Positions 8,312 through 16,697 of a stretch of 64,000 bases of DNA are shown in pieces. The number at the start of each line of letters is the position of its first letter. The first letter of the stretch is position 1. The notes beneath the pieces were generated by a model that made no database searches, was not told where the DNA came from, and saw nothing but the letters and a program-made list of their open reading frames with translations. Origin of the DNA: Planctomycetota bacterium. Lineage in GTDB: Bacteria > Planctomycetota > Phycisphaerae > Phycisphaerales > Zrk34. The DNA is taken from positions 92,467-156,466 of the forward strand of contig WGMD01000014.1 in the NCBI GenBank assembly GCA_016125255.1. Direction: 5' to 3'. Made by a program: the position numbers and the translations under genes.

Positions 8312-9814
8312 TTAGTAGCTGTGCGCGGGGTGAGCGCCGAAGAGGAATTCGACGCCGAGCCAGACGGTGTGCGCCCCGTGGCCGAGGTGGGCGGCATCGT
8401 CGTAGTTGTACTGAAGTCGGAATCGCGAGAAATGCGTCGGCTGCCACATGATCAGCGGGCTGATGCGATGGCGGCTGTCGCGCGTCGGGTCGTCGTTGTG
8501 GCTGATGACGGTGCCGAATTCATCAACGCTGTTGCCCGAGCCGGTGGCGTACTCATAGCGAATCCCGGCGGCCCAGTCGCGGTGAAAACCATAGAGCACC
8601 TGCGAATAAAAACCCCAATCGTGCAGTTCGTCGGCGGAGAGCAGCACGTCATCGACCGTGCCGGGAGCGCCGTCGGGGCCGACGTGGACCGCCGCCTGGG
8701 CGTTGTAGTCGCGGGCAATGAATTCGCTTTGCCAGATGACGAAGGGCCAGCCGTGATCATTATCGACGGGCTTCCATTTGAGCTTCGCATCCCCGCCGTA
8801 GATCCATGTGTCCCCGCCCGCGGCATTGTTGGCGAACGCGCCGGACGCGCCCAGACTCAGCGAAAGCTCATCGGACAGGTCCCAGACGTTGGCCCAGTGC
8901 ATGGTGTACGTCAGATCCTCGGCGTTGCGGACGCCGTGGTCCATGAAGGGGCGGCCCCCGATGGCTTCGTCGGCTGCGAGGAAGCTGGGCATCGTTTCGC
9001 CCGTGGCGTTCTGCACGCTCAAGAACAGCTCGCTGTACCAGGGCAGCGGCGTGAGCCAACTGATCTGCACGCCACCGGCCCGCATGCCGTCGCCGCCGAA
9101 GACGCGGCCGTTGATGATCGGCTGATCGATCCAGTCCCATGCATGCGGATGCACCGGGTTGATCAGGCCGAACTTGCTCAGGAAATGACCGAACTTGAGC
9201 TGAAGCCCGCCGGGCAGCGCGGTCGTCGTGGCGAACGCTTCTTCAAGCTCCGCTTCGGTTTCCCCGCTGTCGGGATCGACGAGGAAGACGATGTGCGCTT
9301 CGCCGTTGAGATACGGATCGATCGCGCCGGCGAGGGACAGCTCGGCTTGTCCGAGTGTGAAGCCGCGCTGCTTGGGGTCGTGCCCGCCGCCTTGCAATGT
9401 TTGAATATCCGAGTCGCCGACGGTCGATCCGCCGGCATTGAAAAGCACGTCGAGCGAGATGTCGATGAGTTTCATCGACGCTCCGCCGCCGAGCGGGACG
9501 GACGCGAGGGCGGCTCCGCCGGCGGGCTGCCGCTGGGCCTGATCCGCTTCGATGTCCGCCAGCGCCGCGTCGAGCGCATCCTTGCGGGCCTGCGCGGAAG
9601 CGGCCGCTTTTTCAGGGGTTTTGATGGCGTCGACCTGCTGCTGAAGCTTGTCGATCTTGGCGTCCTTCTCCGCCATCTGCTGCTGAAGGGTGTCGATCTG
9701 TTGCTGCATGCGATTGAGCAGCTCAGTGGTTTTGTCCTGTGCACGAGCGGCGGCGCACATCAATAGCGCCACGCAAAGCGCGGCCAGGCCGCGCCGATGA
9801 ATGGATCTGTTCAT
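8312..9814 (-). CDS. Outer-membrane beta-barrel protein with coiled-coil N-terminus, in the metal-uptake operon
   Basis: A 500-residue protein with signal peptide (LAALCVALLMCAAARAQ) and a coiled coil (about residues 28-95, RMQQQIDTLQQQMAEKDAKI). It then shows alternating barrel-like strands ending in an aromatic-rich segment (WLGVEFLFGAHPAHSY). The sequence HFLSKFGLINPVHPHAWDW and frequent His/Asp suggest a porin-like channel. It precedes znuA by 18 bases, so a role in moving zinc across the outer membrane is inferred from context only. Confidence 0.7.
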   Translation of the reverse strand: MNRSIHRRGLAALCVALLMCAAARAQDKTTELLNRMQQQIDTLQQQMAEKDAKIDKLQQQVDAIKTPEKAAASAQARKDALDAALADIEADQAQRQPAGGAALASVPLGGGASMKLIDISLDVLFNAGGSTVGDSDIQTLQGGGHDPKQRGFTLGQAELSLAGAIDPYLNGEAHIVFLVDPDSGETEAELEEAFATTTALPGGLQLKFGHFLSKFGLINPVHPHAWDWIDQPIINGRVFGGDGMRAGGVQISWLTPLPWYSELFLSVQNATGETMPSFLAADEAIGGRPFMDHGVRNAEDLTYTMHWANVWDLSDELSLSLGASGAFANNAAGGDTWIYGGDAKLKWKPVDNDHGWPFVIWQSEFIARDYNAQAAVHVGPDGAPGTVDDVLLSADELHDWGFYSQVLYGFHRDWAAGIRYEYATGSGNSVDEFGTVISHNDDPTRDSRHRISPLIMWQPTHFSRFRLQYNYDDAAHLGHGAHTVWLGVEFLFGAHPAHSY

Positions 9815-9899
9815 GGAATGGTTGCTCCGTCAATGAAACTGAGTTCCGCATCGACGCGCGGGGCGCGAGACGATGCCGCTTGGAAAAACGCGAATGGAA

Positions 9900-10253
9900 T
9901 CAGCTCATGACGGGCGGGGCACGTGACTGGACGGATGAACGGCTCTCCGTGGTCACGCAAGGCGAAACGGGGGCAGCGACAATCTGCGGCGGCACGAAGG
10001 CGACGACCGCCGCGATCGGCGCAACGATCGTCATGTGCGTCTGATGCGAAAGCTGACAGATGACGCAGGTCGCCGGGTCATGCGCCGGCTCGCCGGTCGG
10101 CGCGAGGCGCTCGCCTGTCGCGCCGGCGACGGAGGCGCCGGGCGTGTGATCGACGAGCATATGCACCGGCAGCGCCACCGACTGCCAGAGCATCGCGAGC
10201 ATGCACAACGTGCTGAGCAGGACGAATCGGGATGAACGGTGGGTATGCATCAT
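9900..10253 (-). CDS. Small secreted Cys/His protein (DUF2946-like)
   Basis: A 117-residue protein with a signal-anchor (FVLLSTLCMLAMLWQSVALP) and a Cys/His cluster HDPATCVICQLSHQTH typical of DUF2946-like small proteins found beside metal genes. It is first in line before the barrel protein and znuABC, on the same strand. Metal binding is plausible from the C-X2-C and flanking His, but unproven. Confidence 0.55.
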   Translation of the reverse strand: MMHTHRSSRFVLLSTLCMLAMLWQSVALPVHMLVDHTPGASVAGATGERLAPTGEPAHDPATCVICQLSHQTHMTIVAPIAAVVAFVPPQIVAAPVSPCVTTESRSSVQSRAPPVMS

Positions 10254-10288
10254 CTATGACCGCTTCGATGCTAGGGCTCACGAGCCGT

Positions 10289-11233
10289 TCAGACAAGCGG
10301 CCGGTTGGCGGCGTCGAGGAACTTGAGCTGCTCATACAGCATCGCCATGCGGGGCAGATGCACGCCCTTCGAGGCGGCGGCGCGGAGGGGGGCGCCGTAG
10401 ATGGCTTCGACTTCCATGGGGCGTTTTTCGTCGTAATCAAGTTTCATGCTCGGGCGGTACGGGACCATCTTGTCGGTGTCGTCGAGCATTTTTTGGACAT
10501 GGGCTTCATCGATCGTGCGATCGAACGCCGCGGCGCCCTGCTGGACTTCGCGCATGAGGGCTTCGCATGTCTTGCGCGTGTGGGGATCGTGCATGAGGCG
10601 GTCGGTGGTGGTGTTGAGCGCGACGGTCAGGCCGTTGTAGGGCACGTTCCAGACGAGCTTTTTCCATCGGGCGAGGATCAGGTCGTCTTCGAGGACGACG
10701 GGCAGGCCGGCTCGGACGAGGTCGTCGCCGAAGGCGCGGGCGCGGGGGGTGACGCCCTTGACCCGGCCGGCGGGGTCGTAGTCGCCGATGCGGATCTGTC
10801 CGTAGTTCAGGTGTTGAATGTGCCCGGGGCCGACTTTGTTGGAGCAGAGGAAGGCGAGTCCGCCCATGACGCGATCGGGTCCGACGATGGCCGCGGCCTC
10901 GTCCTCGACGCCCAGGCCGTTCTGCATCATGACGACCACGCCATCGTCCGCCAGGACATGCGGGAGGATTTTTTTCAGGAGATGGTTGGCGGTGCTCTTC
11001 AAGCACACCATGACGACATCGCAGCGGGGCATGTCTTCGGGTTGAGCGGAAACACTGGGTTTTTGCACGGAAAAATCGCCCTCCGGCGACTCGACCCGCA
11101 GGCCATGCGCCTTCACATGCGCAAAATCCGAGTGCAGCAGAAAGTGCACGGGCACATCGGCGCATGCCAATCGAGCCCCGTAGTAGCCGCCGAGCGCTCC
11201 GGTTCCTATGATCGCGTACGTGCGTTCAGACAT
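10289..11233 (-). CDS. panE: 2-dehydropantoate 2-reductase (ketopantoate reductase family)
   Basis: A 314-residue NAD(P)-binding oxidoreductase. The N-terminal Rossmann motif is GTGALGGYYGARLA; the conserved KSTANHLL segment carries the catalytic Lys region, and WKKLVWNVPYNGLTVAL lies in the C-terminal ApbA domain. Family members reduce ketopantoate to pantoate for CoA synthesis, though paralogues with other substrates exist. ATG 11233 is preferred over GTG 11239. A TCACAGAT/ATCTGTGA palindrome lies immediately upstream. Confidence 0.85.
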   Translation of the reverse strand: MSERTYAIIGTGALGGYYGARLACADVPVHFLLHSDFAHVKAHGLRVESPEGDFSVQKPSVSAQPEDMPRCDVVMVCLKSTANHLLKKILPHVLADDGVVVMMQNGLGVEDEAAAIVGPDRVMGGLAFLCSNKVGPGHIQHLNYGQIRIGDYDPAGRVKGVTPRARAFGDDLVRAGLPVVLEDDLILARWKKLVWNVPYNGLTVALNTTTDRLMHDPHTRKTCEALMREVQQGAAAFDRTIDEAHVQKMLDDTDKMVPYRPSMKLDYDEKRPMEVEAIYGAPLRAAASKGVHLPRMAMLYEQLKFLDAANRPLV

Positions 11234-11235
11234 AT

Positions 11236-11259
11236 TCACAGATTATCAGACATCTGTGA
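11236..11259. promoter_or_regulatory. Possible operator palindrome upstream of panE
   Basis: TCACAGAT and ATCTGTGA form perfect 8-base arms around 8 bases, directly 5' of the panE start and in the divergent gap shared with the DUF481 gene. It could be an operator or an RNA hairpin masking the panE ribosome site. Confidence 0.4.
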
Positions 11260-11394
11260 TTTAATGCATCCCCGGCTTCTGGCCGATACGTCCAGAGAGG
11301 GACTGATGACTCGACGAATCGCTCGCGAATTCGCCGCCCCGCCCCCGCCCGTTTGAACCGCAACGACGCAAGTGATTGTCGGAGATCGTGAACG

Positions 11395-12402
11395 TTGATC
11401 GCCAAACAAGCTTTCATGCTGATGGGCGCGTTGTGTCTTTGCATGGCCGCAATCTGCGCCGGCGAAGACCGCGTGGAGCTGCAAAGCGGCGATGTGCTCA
11501 TCGGTCAGGTGGTCGAACGCAATGCGACGGCGGTGATCATGCAGCACCCCGTCCTCGGGCTCATCACCGTGCCGATGGAGCGCGTCGACAAGATCGAAGT
11601 CGGCGCCCCGGAGGACGCGAAGGCGGACAAACCGGCGGCGACGAAACCGGTCGAGGCGAAACCCGCCGCGGAGGTTCCGGCGGAAGTGCAGGCGGCGGTC
11701 AAGGAGGAGCCGCCCACGCAGATGACCGAGCCCGTCGCGCCGCCGAAGCCGAAGATCCCATGGAAATTCCGCCTCACAGTCGGCTTCTCCGCGCGCGAGA
11801 GCAATGTCGATACGCGCGATGTGAACACGAGCTTCGAAGCCAGGTACGCCGACGAGGATGACCGCTGGAACATCAGCGCTTCGTACTTCCTCTCGACGCG
11901 CAAGAACGATGTGTCGCGGCAGGATGTGCACTTCGTATTGCAGAAGGACTGGCTCGTGCCAGAGTCGCCGTGGTTCTGGTTCTTCGAGGGGCATTACGAT
12001 CACGATGATTTCAAGTCGTGGGAGCATCGCGGCTCGGCGCACGGGGGCGTGGGCTACGATCTGTCGGCGCTGCTGGGCGTCGATGTGCGGCTTCGGCTCG
12101 GGTTCGGCGTGACACGCGAGTTCGGCGGGGTCGATCCGAATACGCGGCCCGAATCGCTCGTCGGCTCCGAAGTCAACTGGAAGATCAATCCGCAGAACAC
12201 GCTCGCCTTCAGCACGCAGTTCTATCCGAGCATCGACGCGTCCGGCGAAATCCGCATCACGACCAGCGCCGACTGGACCATGAAGTTCACGCCCGAACTG
12301 GGCTTCCGCCTCGGGCTTCGCAACGAATACGACTCGTCCGAGCCGCCGGGCTTCGAGAAGAACGACCTGCGCGTGTTCGGGTCGGTCGTGTTCGATTTCT
12401 AA
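11395..12402 (+). CDS. DUF481 outer-membrane protein, first of a tandem pair
   Basis: A 335-residue secreted protein. After the signal (LMGALCLCMAAICAGE) comes a short beta domain (VELQSGDVLIGQVVERNATAVIMQHPVLGLITVPMERV), an Ala/Pro/Lys linker, and a DUF481 barrel of about 230 residues (KFRLTVGFSARESN at the start, GSVVFDF at the end). DUF481 includes YdiY, described as salt-induced. TTG 11395 is the longest start; ATG 11416 also keeps the signal. The next gene is a clear paralogue. Confidence 0.75.
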   Translation: MIAKQAFMLMGALCLCMAAICAGEDRVELQSGDVLIGQVVERNATAVIMQHPVLGLITVPMERVDKIEVGAPEDAKADKPAATKPVEAKPAAEVPAEVQAAVKEEPPTQMTEPVAPPKPKIPWKFRLTVGFSARESNVDTRDVNTSFEARYADEDDRWNISASYFLSTRKNDVSRQDVHFVLQKDWLVPESPWFWFFEGHYDHDDFKSWEHRGSAHGGVGYDLSALLGVDVRLRLGFGVTREFGGVDPNTRPESLVGSEVNWKINPQNTLAFSTQFYPSIDASGEIRITTSADWTMKFTPELGFRLGLRNEYDSSEPPGFEKNDLRVFGSVVFDF

Positions 12403-12456
12403 CCGAAGCCGGTTGGTCAAGCGGGATTCAGCCGTTATCATGGGCCTTCCCCCTGT

Positions 12457-12463
12457 TTGGAGG
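12457..12463 (+). promoter_or_regulatory. Ribosome binding site of second DUF481 gene
   Basis: TTGGAGG lies four bases before ATG 12467 and decides this start against the longer frame opening near 12413. Confidence 0.7.
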
Positions 12464-12466
12464 CAC

Positions 12467-13420
12467 ATGATGCGTCAATCGATTTTCACAGCGGTTCTGT
12501 GCGTTTTCACATTGGCCGCCGTCGCCATGGCGGAGGATCAGCTCACGCTCACCAGCGGCGAAATCATCCGCGGCACGATCGTCAATAAAGCCGACGGCGT
12601 CGTCACGCTCAAGCACCCGATCATGGGTCAGGTCACGATTCCGATGGAGAAGATCAAGGCGATGGCCGTCGTCGAGCCCGCCGCGCCCGTGCCCGCCGCC
12701 GAGCCGGCCAAGCCCGCGGAACCCGCCGCGCCCGTGCCCCCGCCCCCGCCGGCCCCCAAACCGACCGATTGGAAGTTCCACATCGAAGCCGGGTTCAGCG
12801 GCTCCGAAGGCAATACGCAGGATGCCAACGTCTACCTCCGCGCCGCCGGCAAACGCGAGATTGAAAAGGTCGAACGCACCAACATCTTCGCCCGCTACTT
12901 CCTGTCCTCCAAGAACGGCGACCGCAATGAGAACAAGGCCACCGCCGGCGTCACGCAGGACTGGTTCATCGACCAGAGCCCGTGGTTCGTCTTCGCCGAC
13001 GGCACGGCTGACTACGACGAATTTCAGAGCTGGGAGTACCGCGTCAGCGGTCACGGCGGCGCCGGCTACCAGTTCATCAAGAACGAAAAGTTCGACCTGT
13101 CCGGCCGGGTCGGTATGGGTGCCATCAAGGAATTCAACAGCCCCGATGAAAGCGTCCGCCCCGAAGCGCTGGCGGGCATCGACTTCCTCTGGAACCTCAC
13201 CAAGGCGCAGTCGATCACGTTCAGCAACTACGTCTACCCCGACCTGGGCGAAGTCGGCGAGTTCCGCAACGTCACCGAGGCGGCCTGGCAGATCAAGATC
13301 GACCAGAACGACGGCCTGAGTCTCAAGCTCGGCCTGCTCAACGAATACGAATCCAACGCCCCCGCCGGCACGAAGAAGAACGACCTGAAATACTTCGGCG
13401 CCCTGGTATATGACTTTTGA
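12467..13420 (+). CDS. DUF481 outer-membrane protein, second of a tandem pair
   Basis: A 317-residue paralogue of the preceding gene with the same order: signal peptide, LTLTSGEIIRGTIVNKADGVVTLKHPIMGQVTIPMEKI domain, Ala/Pro-rich linker, DUF481 barrel (FHIEAGFSGSEGNTQDAN to GALVYDF). Start ATG 12467 has TTGGAGG four bases before it, a strong ribosome site. The two genes are 64 bases apart, which fits a duplication followed by divergence. Confidence 0.8.
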   Translation: MMRQSIFTAVLCVFTLAAVAMAEDQLTLTSGEIIRGTIVNKADGVVTLKHPIMGQVTIPMEKIKAMAVVEPAAPVPAAEPAKPAEPAAPVPPPPPAPKPTDWKFHIEAGFSGSEGNTQDANVYLRAAGKREIEKVERTNIFARYFLSSKNGDRNENKATAGVTQDWFIDQSPWFVFADGTADYDEFQSWEYRVSGHGGAGYQFIKNEKFDLSGRVGMGAIKEFNSPDESVRPEALAGIDFLWNLTKAQSITFSNYVYPDLGEVGEFRNVTEAAWQIKIDQNDGLSLKLGLLNEYESNAPAGTKKNDLKYFGALVYDF

Positions 13421-13426
13421 AGAAGG

Positions 13427-13495
13427 GGTCAGCGGTCAGGTGTCAGCGATCAGCTTTAAGCTGCTGACGACTGATGGCTGAAAGCTGAAAGCTCA
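13427..13495. repeat. GTCAGCGGTCAG-type imperfect palindromic repeat, copy 1
   Basis: GTCAGCGGTCAGGTGTCAGC and, about 25 bases on, GCTGACGACTGATGGCTGAA form an imperfect inverted repeat that fills the gap before the DUF1080 gene. A related element is at 23125-23190. Confidence 0.55.
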
Positions 13496-13496
13496 T

Positions 13497-14225
13497 ATGC
13501 GATATGCGACCTTGACGCTCGCGATGTTCATGCTCGCCGGCTGCGCTTCGGCGCAGGCGGAGGATGCGAAGTGGACCCCCCTCTTCAACGGGCGCGATTT
13601 GACCGGCTGGACCGTCAAGTCCGTACCCAAAGACAAAGACAAGGGCTTCTGGAAAGTCCAAGACGGCTTGATCGTCTGCGACTCGATCGGGCACAAGGAC
13701 CACGACTACTTCTGGCTCGTCAGCGACGGCGAGTACGACAACTTCGAGCTGCGGCTCAAAGTGCGAAGCTTCCGCGACTCGCCCGGCAACAGCGGCGTGC
13801 AGGTCCGCAGCCGATACGATGACGAGGCCGGCTGGCTCGACGGCCCGCAGGTCGATATCCATCCGCCGGGCCCCTGGCGATGCGGGTTCATCTACGACGA
13901 AACCCGCGGCGTCAACGTCTGGCTCTGGCCCAACGTCGGCAAACCCGCCAACGCCAAACCCGAGCACGCACCGCCCGGCTGGCACTGGCGGCACGCCGAC
14001 GAAGGCGACGGTTGGAACAGCGTCGTCATCCGATGCGACCGCTACCGTATCACGACGCAGGTCAACGGCGTCAACGTCGCCGACCTCGACGGCAAGGGCA
14101 TCCTCGACGACGAAAAACACGCCGCCCGTCACGTGGGCATGACCGGCCGCATCGCCCTGCAGCTACACCGCGGCGATGAACTGCACATCGCTTTCAAAGA
14201 CATCGAGATTCGCAAGCTGCCGTGA
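13497..14225 (+). CDS. DUF1080 family lipoprotein (3-keto-disaccharide hydrolase type)
   Basis: A 242-residue protein with a lipobox (MLAGC, residues about 11-15) and a DUF1080 jelly-roll fold: WTPLFNGRDLTGW, FWKVQDGLIVCDS, GNSGVQVRSRYDDEAGWLDGPQVDI and a final IAFKDIEIRKL. The fold is concanavalin-like; some members hydrolyse 3-keto-glycosides. Planctomycetes carry many copies, so the substrate is not predictable. The start ATG lies directly after a palindromic repeat. Confidence 0.8.
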   Translation: MRYATLTLAMFMLAGCASAQAEDAKWTPLFNGRDLTGWTVKSVPKDKDKGFWKVQDGLIVCDSIGHKDHDYFWLVSDGEYDNFELRLKVRSFRDSPGNSGVQVRSRYDDEAGWLDGPQVDIHPPGPWRCGFIYDETRGVNVWLWPNVGKPANAKPEHAPPGWHWRHADEGDGWNSVVIRCDRYRITTQVNGVNVADLDGKGILDDEKHAARHVGMTGRIALQLHRGDELHIAFKDIEIRKLP

Positions 14226-14337
14226 GAACGGGTGGATGGGTTGACCCGTCCGCCCCTCCCCCGATTTTCCGGTTGACACCCGCGGTAAATTCCGGTCTGC
14301 TATCGACGGTTTCATTTCACCGCCAAGGGTATTTGAC

Positions 14338-14595
14338 ATGAATGACATGCCGCATCATGAGGATCATCCGCATGTGGTTTCGCGCCATGCGCGGTACGGT
14401 TTGATTCTGTTCGGGGTGTACGTGCTCCTGTACGGGGGGTTCATGTTCATGGCGGTGTTCGAGCCGCACGAAATGGGCGCGACGTTCATGGGCGGCGTGC
14501 CGCTGGCGATTCTCTACGGATTCGCGCTGATCGGCGGGGCGGTGATTTTGGCGCTGCTGTACACCTATCTCTGCCGCCGGCGTTCCCATTCCTGA
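14338..14595 (+). CDS. DUF485 small inner-membrane protein
   Basis: An 85-residue protein with two membrane helices (YGLILFGVYVLLYGGFMFMAV and PLAILYGFALIGGAVILALLYTYL) and the DUF485 pattern R-x-x-x. DUF485 proteins (E. coli YjcH) are regularly encoded just before acetate symporters, as here with 36 bases between genes. The role is unknown but linked to the symporter. AAGGG precedes the ATG. Confidence 0.85.
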   Translation: MNDMPHHEDHPHVVSRHARYGLILFGVYVLLYGGFMFMAVFEPHEMGATFMGGVPLAILYGFALIGGAVILALLYTYLCRRRSHS

Positions 14596-14631
14596 TTCAC
14601 ACACTACTCGAGGCAAACGAGAACCACGCGC

Positions 14632-16548
14632 ATGCTGTACGATTCCTCTCTCGCGGCGGTGAGCATCTTCGGCTTCTTCGTCGCACTCGTTCTTTGTCTT
14701 TCGTTCTATCTCGGCCGCAAGGGCCAATCCGCCAAGGGCTATTACGCCGCGCACGGTCAGATCCATTGGGCCGTCAACGGCATCGCCTTCGCCGGCGACT
14801 ACCTTTCCGCCGCGTCGTTCCTGGGCATCTGCGGGCTGATCGCCTTCTATGGTTTTGACGGGTTCCTCTATTCGATCGGGTATCTGGCCGGGTGGATCGT
14901 GGCGCTCTTCGTCATCGCCGAGCCGATCAAGCGATTGGGCAAGTTCACCTTCGCCGATGCGATGGACGCCAAGTTCGATTCGCGCGGCATCAAGCTGACG
15001 GTCGCCATCTCGACGCTCGTCGTGTCCGTCTTCTATCTCATTCCGCAGATGGTCGGCGCCGGGGCGCTGATCACGCCATTGCTCGGTCTGCCCCACTACG
15101 CCGGGGTCGTCATCGTCGGCGTCGTCGTGACGCTCATCGTCGTCACCGCCGGCATGGTTTCGACCACCTGGGTCCAGTTCATCAAGGGCTCGCTGCTGGT
15201 CTTCTTCTGCACGATCCTCACGTTCATGATCCTCAATCGCGGGCTGAGCACCGACCCGGATCACAAGACGCACGCCAATTTCCGCACCTTCACCGAAGAA
15301 CAGTTCACCGCGGCGAACATGACGATCGTCCCGGCGGAAGGCGCGTGGAAGGATCAGCCGTTCGTGCGGACGAAGGAAGCGGACGGGCACATCATCGCCT
15401 GGCTCCACACGGATCACGGCTACAGCGAAGCGCAGATGCTCACCACGACCGCCGCGGGCGACAAGCTCGTCAACGGGCTTCCCCAGACGAAGGAAAACGA
15501 CCTCAAGCCCGTCGGCTCCGTCGAGTCCTTGCCCGGCGGCAAGACGGAAACGGGCGCGCTGGGGCCGATGGAATTCTTCAGTGTGTTCAACGAATCGAAA
15601 GTCGTGCCGTGGACAAAGAAGGCGATCGCCGAAACGGATGGGGCATCGACGACGGTGTACTATCCCAAGCCGACGGACGGGGCGAAGCTGCTGGTGCCGG
15701 GACAGTATTTCAAGGGCGTGACCAGCGACAAATTCATCGAGAAGCTGGACTTCATCTCGCTGATGCTCGCGCTTTTCTGCGGCACCGCATCGCTGCCGCA
15801 TATCTTGATCCGTTACTACACCGTGAAGGACCAGGCGTCCGCCCGCAAGAGCACGGTCGTCGGCATCGCCGCGATCGGGTTCTTTTACGTGCTGACGATG
15901 TACCTGGGCTTAGGCGCGATGACGAGCGGGACGATGGACGTCACCGACTCGAACATGGCGGCCCCCCTGCTCGCCAAATCGTTCAACGAAGTGCTGTTCG
16001 CCATCATCTCCGCGATTGCGTTCACGACCGTGCTCGGCACCGTCAGCGGGCTGATCATGGCCGGCTCCGGCGCGGTCGCGCACGACATCTGCGAGAACGT
16101 GCTGGGCATCGAGATGGATGACAGGAAGAAAGTGTTCTACGGCAAGATCGCGGCGGTCTTTCTCGGCATCGGCGCGATGGTGCTCGGCGTCCTGTTCAAG
16201 AAATTCAACGTCAGCTTCCTCGTCGGATGGGCGTTCAACGTCGCGGCCTCGGCGAATCTCCCGGCACTGGTGATGCTGCTCTTCTGGCGGCGCACGACCA
16301 AACAGGGCATCACCGCCGCCGTCGCCATCGGCATGATCAGTTCGCTGGCGTGGATCCTCATGTCCGGCGCAACTTACTCCGGGCTTTACGGATGGGACCC
16401 CAAGGACGCGATCGTCCCCTTCTCGCAGCCCGGCCTCGTGACCATCCCGCTGGGCTTCATCGTCCTCATCGTCGTCTCGCTCATGACCCCCAAACCCGCG
16501 CACGCCATCGCCGACGATCTGGCCGACGACCCCGAAGCCAATGCGTGA
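14632..16548 (+). CDS. actP: Solute:cation symporter, acetate permease type, with a large inserted domain
   Basis: A 638-residue sodium:solute symporter (SSS) family protein. LGRKGQSAKGYYAAHGQIHWAVNGIAFAGDYLSAASFLGICG matches ActP-type acetate/pyruvate symporters, as does the pairing with DUF485. Family members are about 550 residues. Here a hydrophilic block of about 160 residues (roughly 205-365, LSTDPDHKTHANF to SDKFIEKLD) sits between membrane helices and should form a soluble domain. Transport of a small carboxylate is inferred. Confidence 0.8.
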   Translation: MLYDSSLAAVSIFGFFVALVLCLSFYLGRKGQSAKGYYAAHGQIHWAVNGIAFAGDYLSAASFLGICGLIAFYGFDGFLYSIGYLAGWIVALFVIAEPIKRLGKFTFADAMDAKFDSRGIKLTVAISTLVVSVFYLIPQMVGAGALITPLLGLPHYAGVVIVGVVVTLIVVTAGMVSTTWVQFIKGSLLVFFCTILTFMILNRGLSTDPDHKTHANFRTFTEEQFTAANMTIVPAEGAWKDQPFVRTKEADGHIIAWLHTDHGYSEAQMLTTTAAGDKLVNGLPQTKENDLKPVGSVESLPGGKTETGALGPMEFFSVFNESKVVPWTKKAIAETDGASTTVYYPKPTDGAKLLVPGQYFKGVTSDKFIEKLDFISLMLALFCGTASLPHILIRYYTVKDQASARKSTVVGIAAIGFFYVLTMYLGLGAMTSGTMDVTDSNMAAPLLAKSFNEVLFAIISAIAFTTVLGTVSGLIMAGSGAVAHDICENVLGIEMDDRKKVFYGKIAAVFLGIGAMVLGVLFKKFNVSFLVGWAFNVAASANLPALVMLLFWRRTTKQGITAAVAIGMISSLAWILMSGATYSGLYGWDPKDAIVPFSQPGLVTIPLGFIVLIVVSLMTPKPAHAIADDLADDPEANA

Positions 16549-16555
16549 TCGTCAT

Positions 16556-16686
16556 TCTCCCTCTCCCTCCGGGAGAGGGCCGGGGTGAGGGTGGCCACGC
16601 AGTGGGGCGCGCTTCGTAACGAGCGCTGACGGTGATTGGACGCCCCCTCACCCGGCCTGCGGCCGACCTCTCCCGGAGGGAGAGGT
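16556..16686. repeat. CTCTCCCTCCGGGAGAGG inverted-repeat region
   Basis: CTCTCCCTCCGGGAGAGGGC (from 16559) and CCTCTCCCGGAGGGAGAGG (from about 16667) face each other across about 85 bases between the convergent symporter and NHL-repeat genes. Each end is itself palindromic. The same family is translated in frame in the glycosyltransferase at 18440-18482. Confidence 0.65.
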
Positions 16687-16697
16687 GAAATGCCGCA

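Noticed and set aside
7283..9766. Plus-strand open frame of 827 residues
   Set aside because: Antisense to znuA and the barrel gene with low-complexity acidic/basic composition; no ribosome site or domain.
9815..9899. A Zur box before the barrel gene
   Set aside because: No convincing palindrome of the known Zur type was visible in this gap or in 10254-10288.
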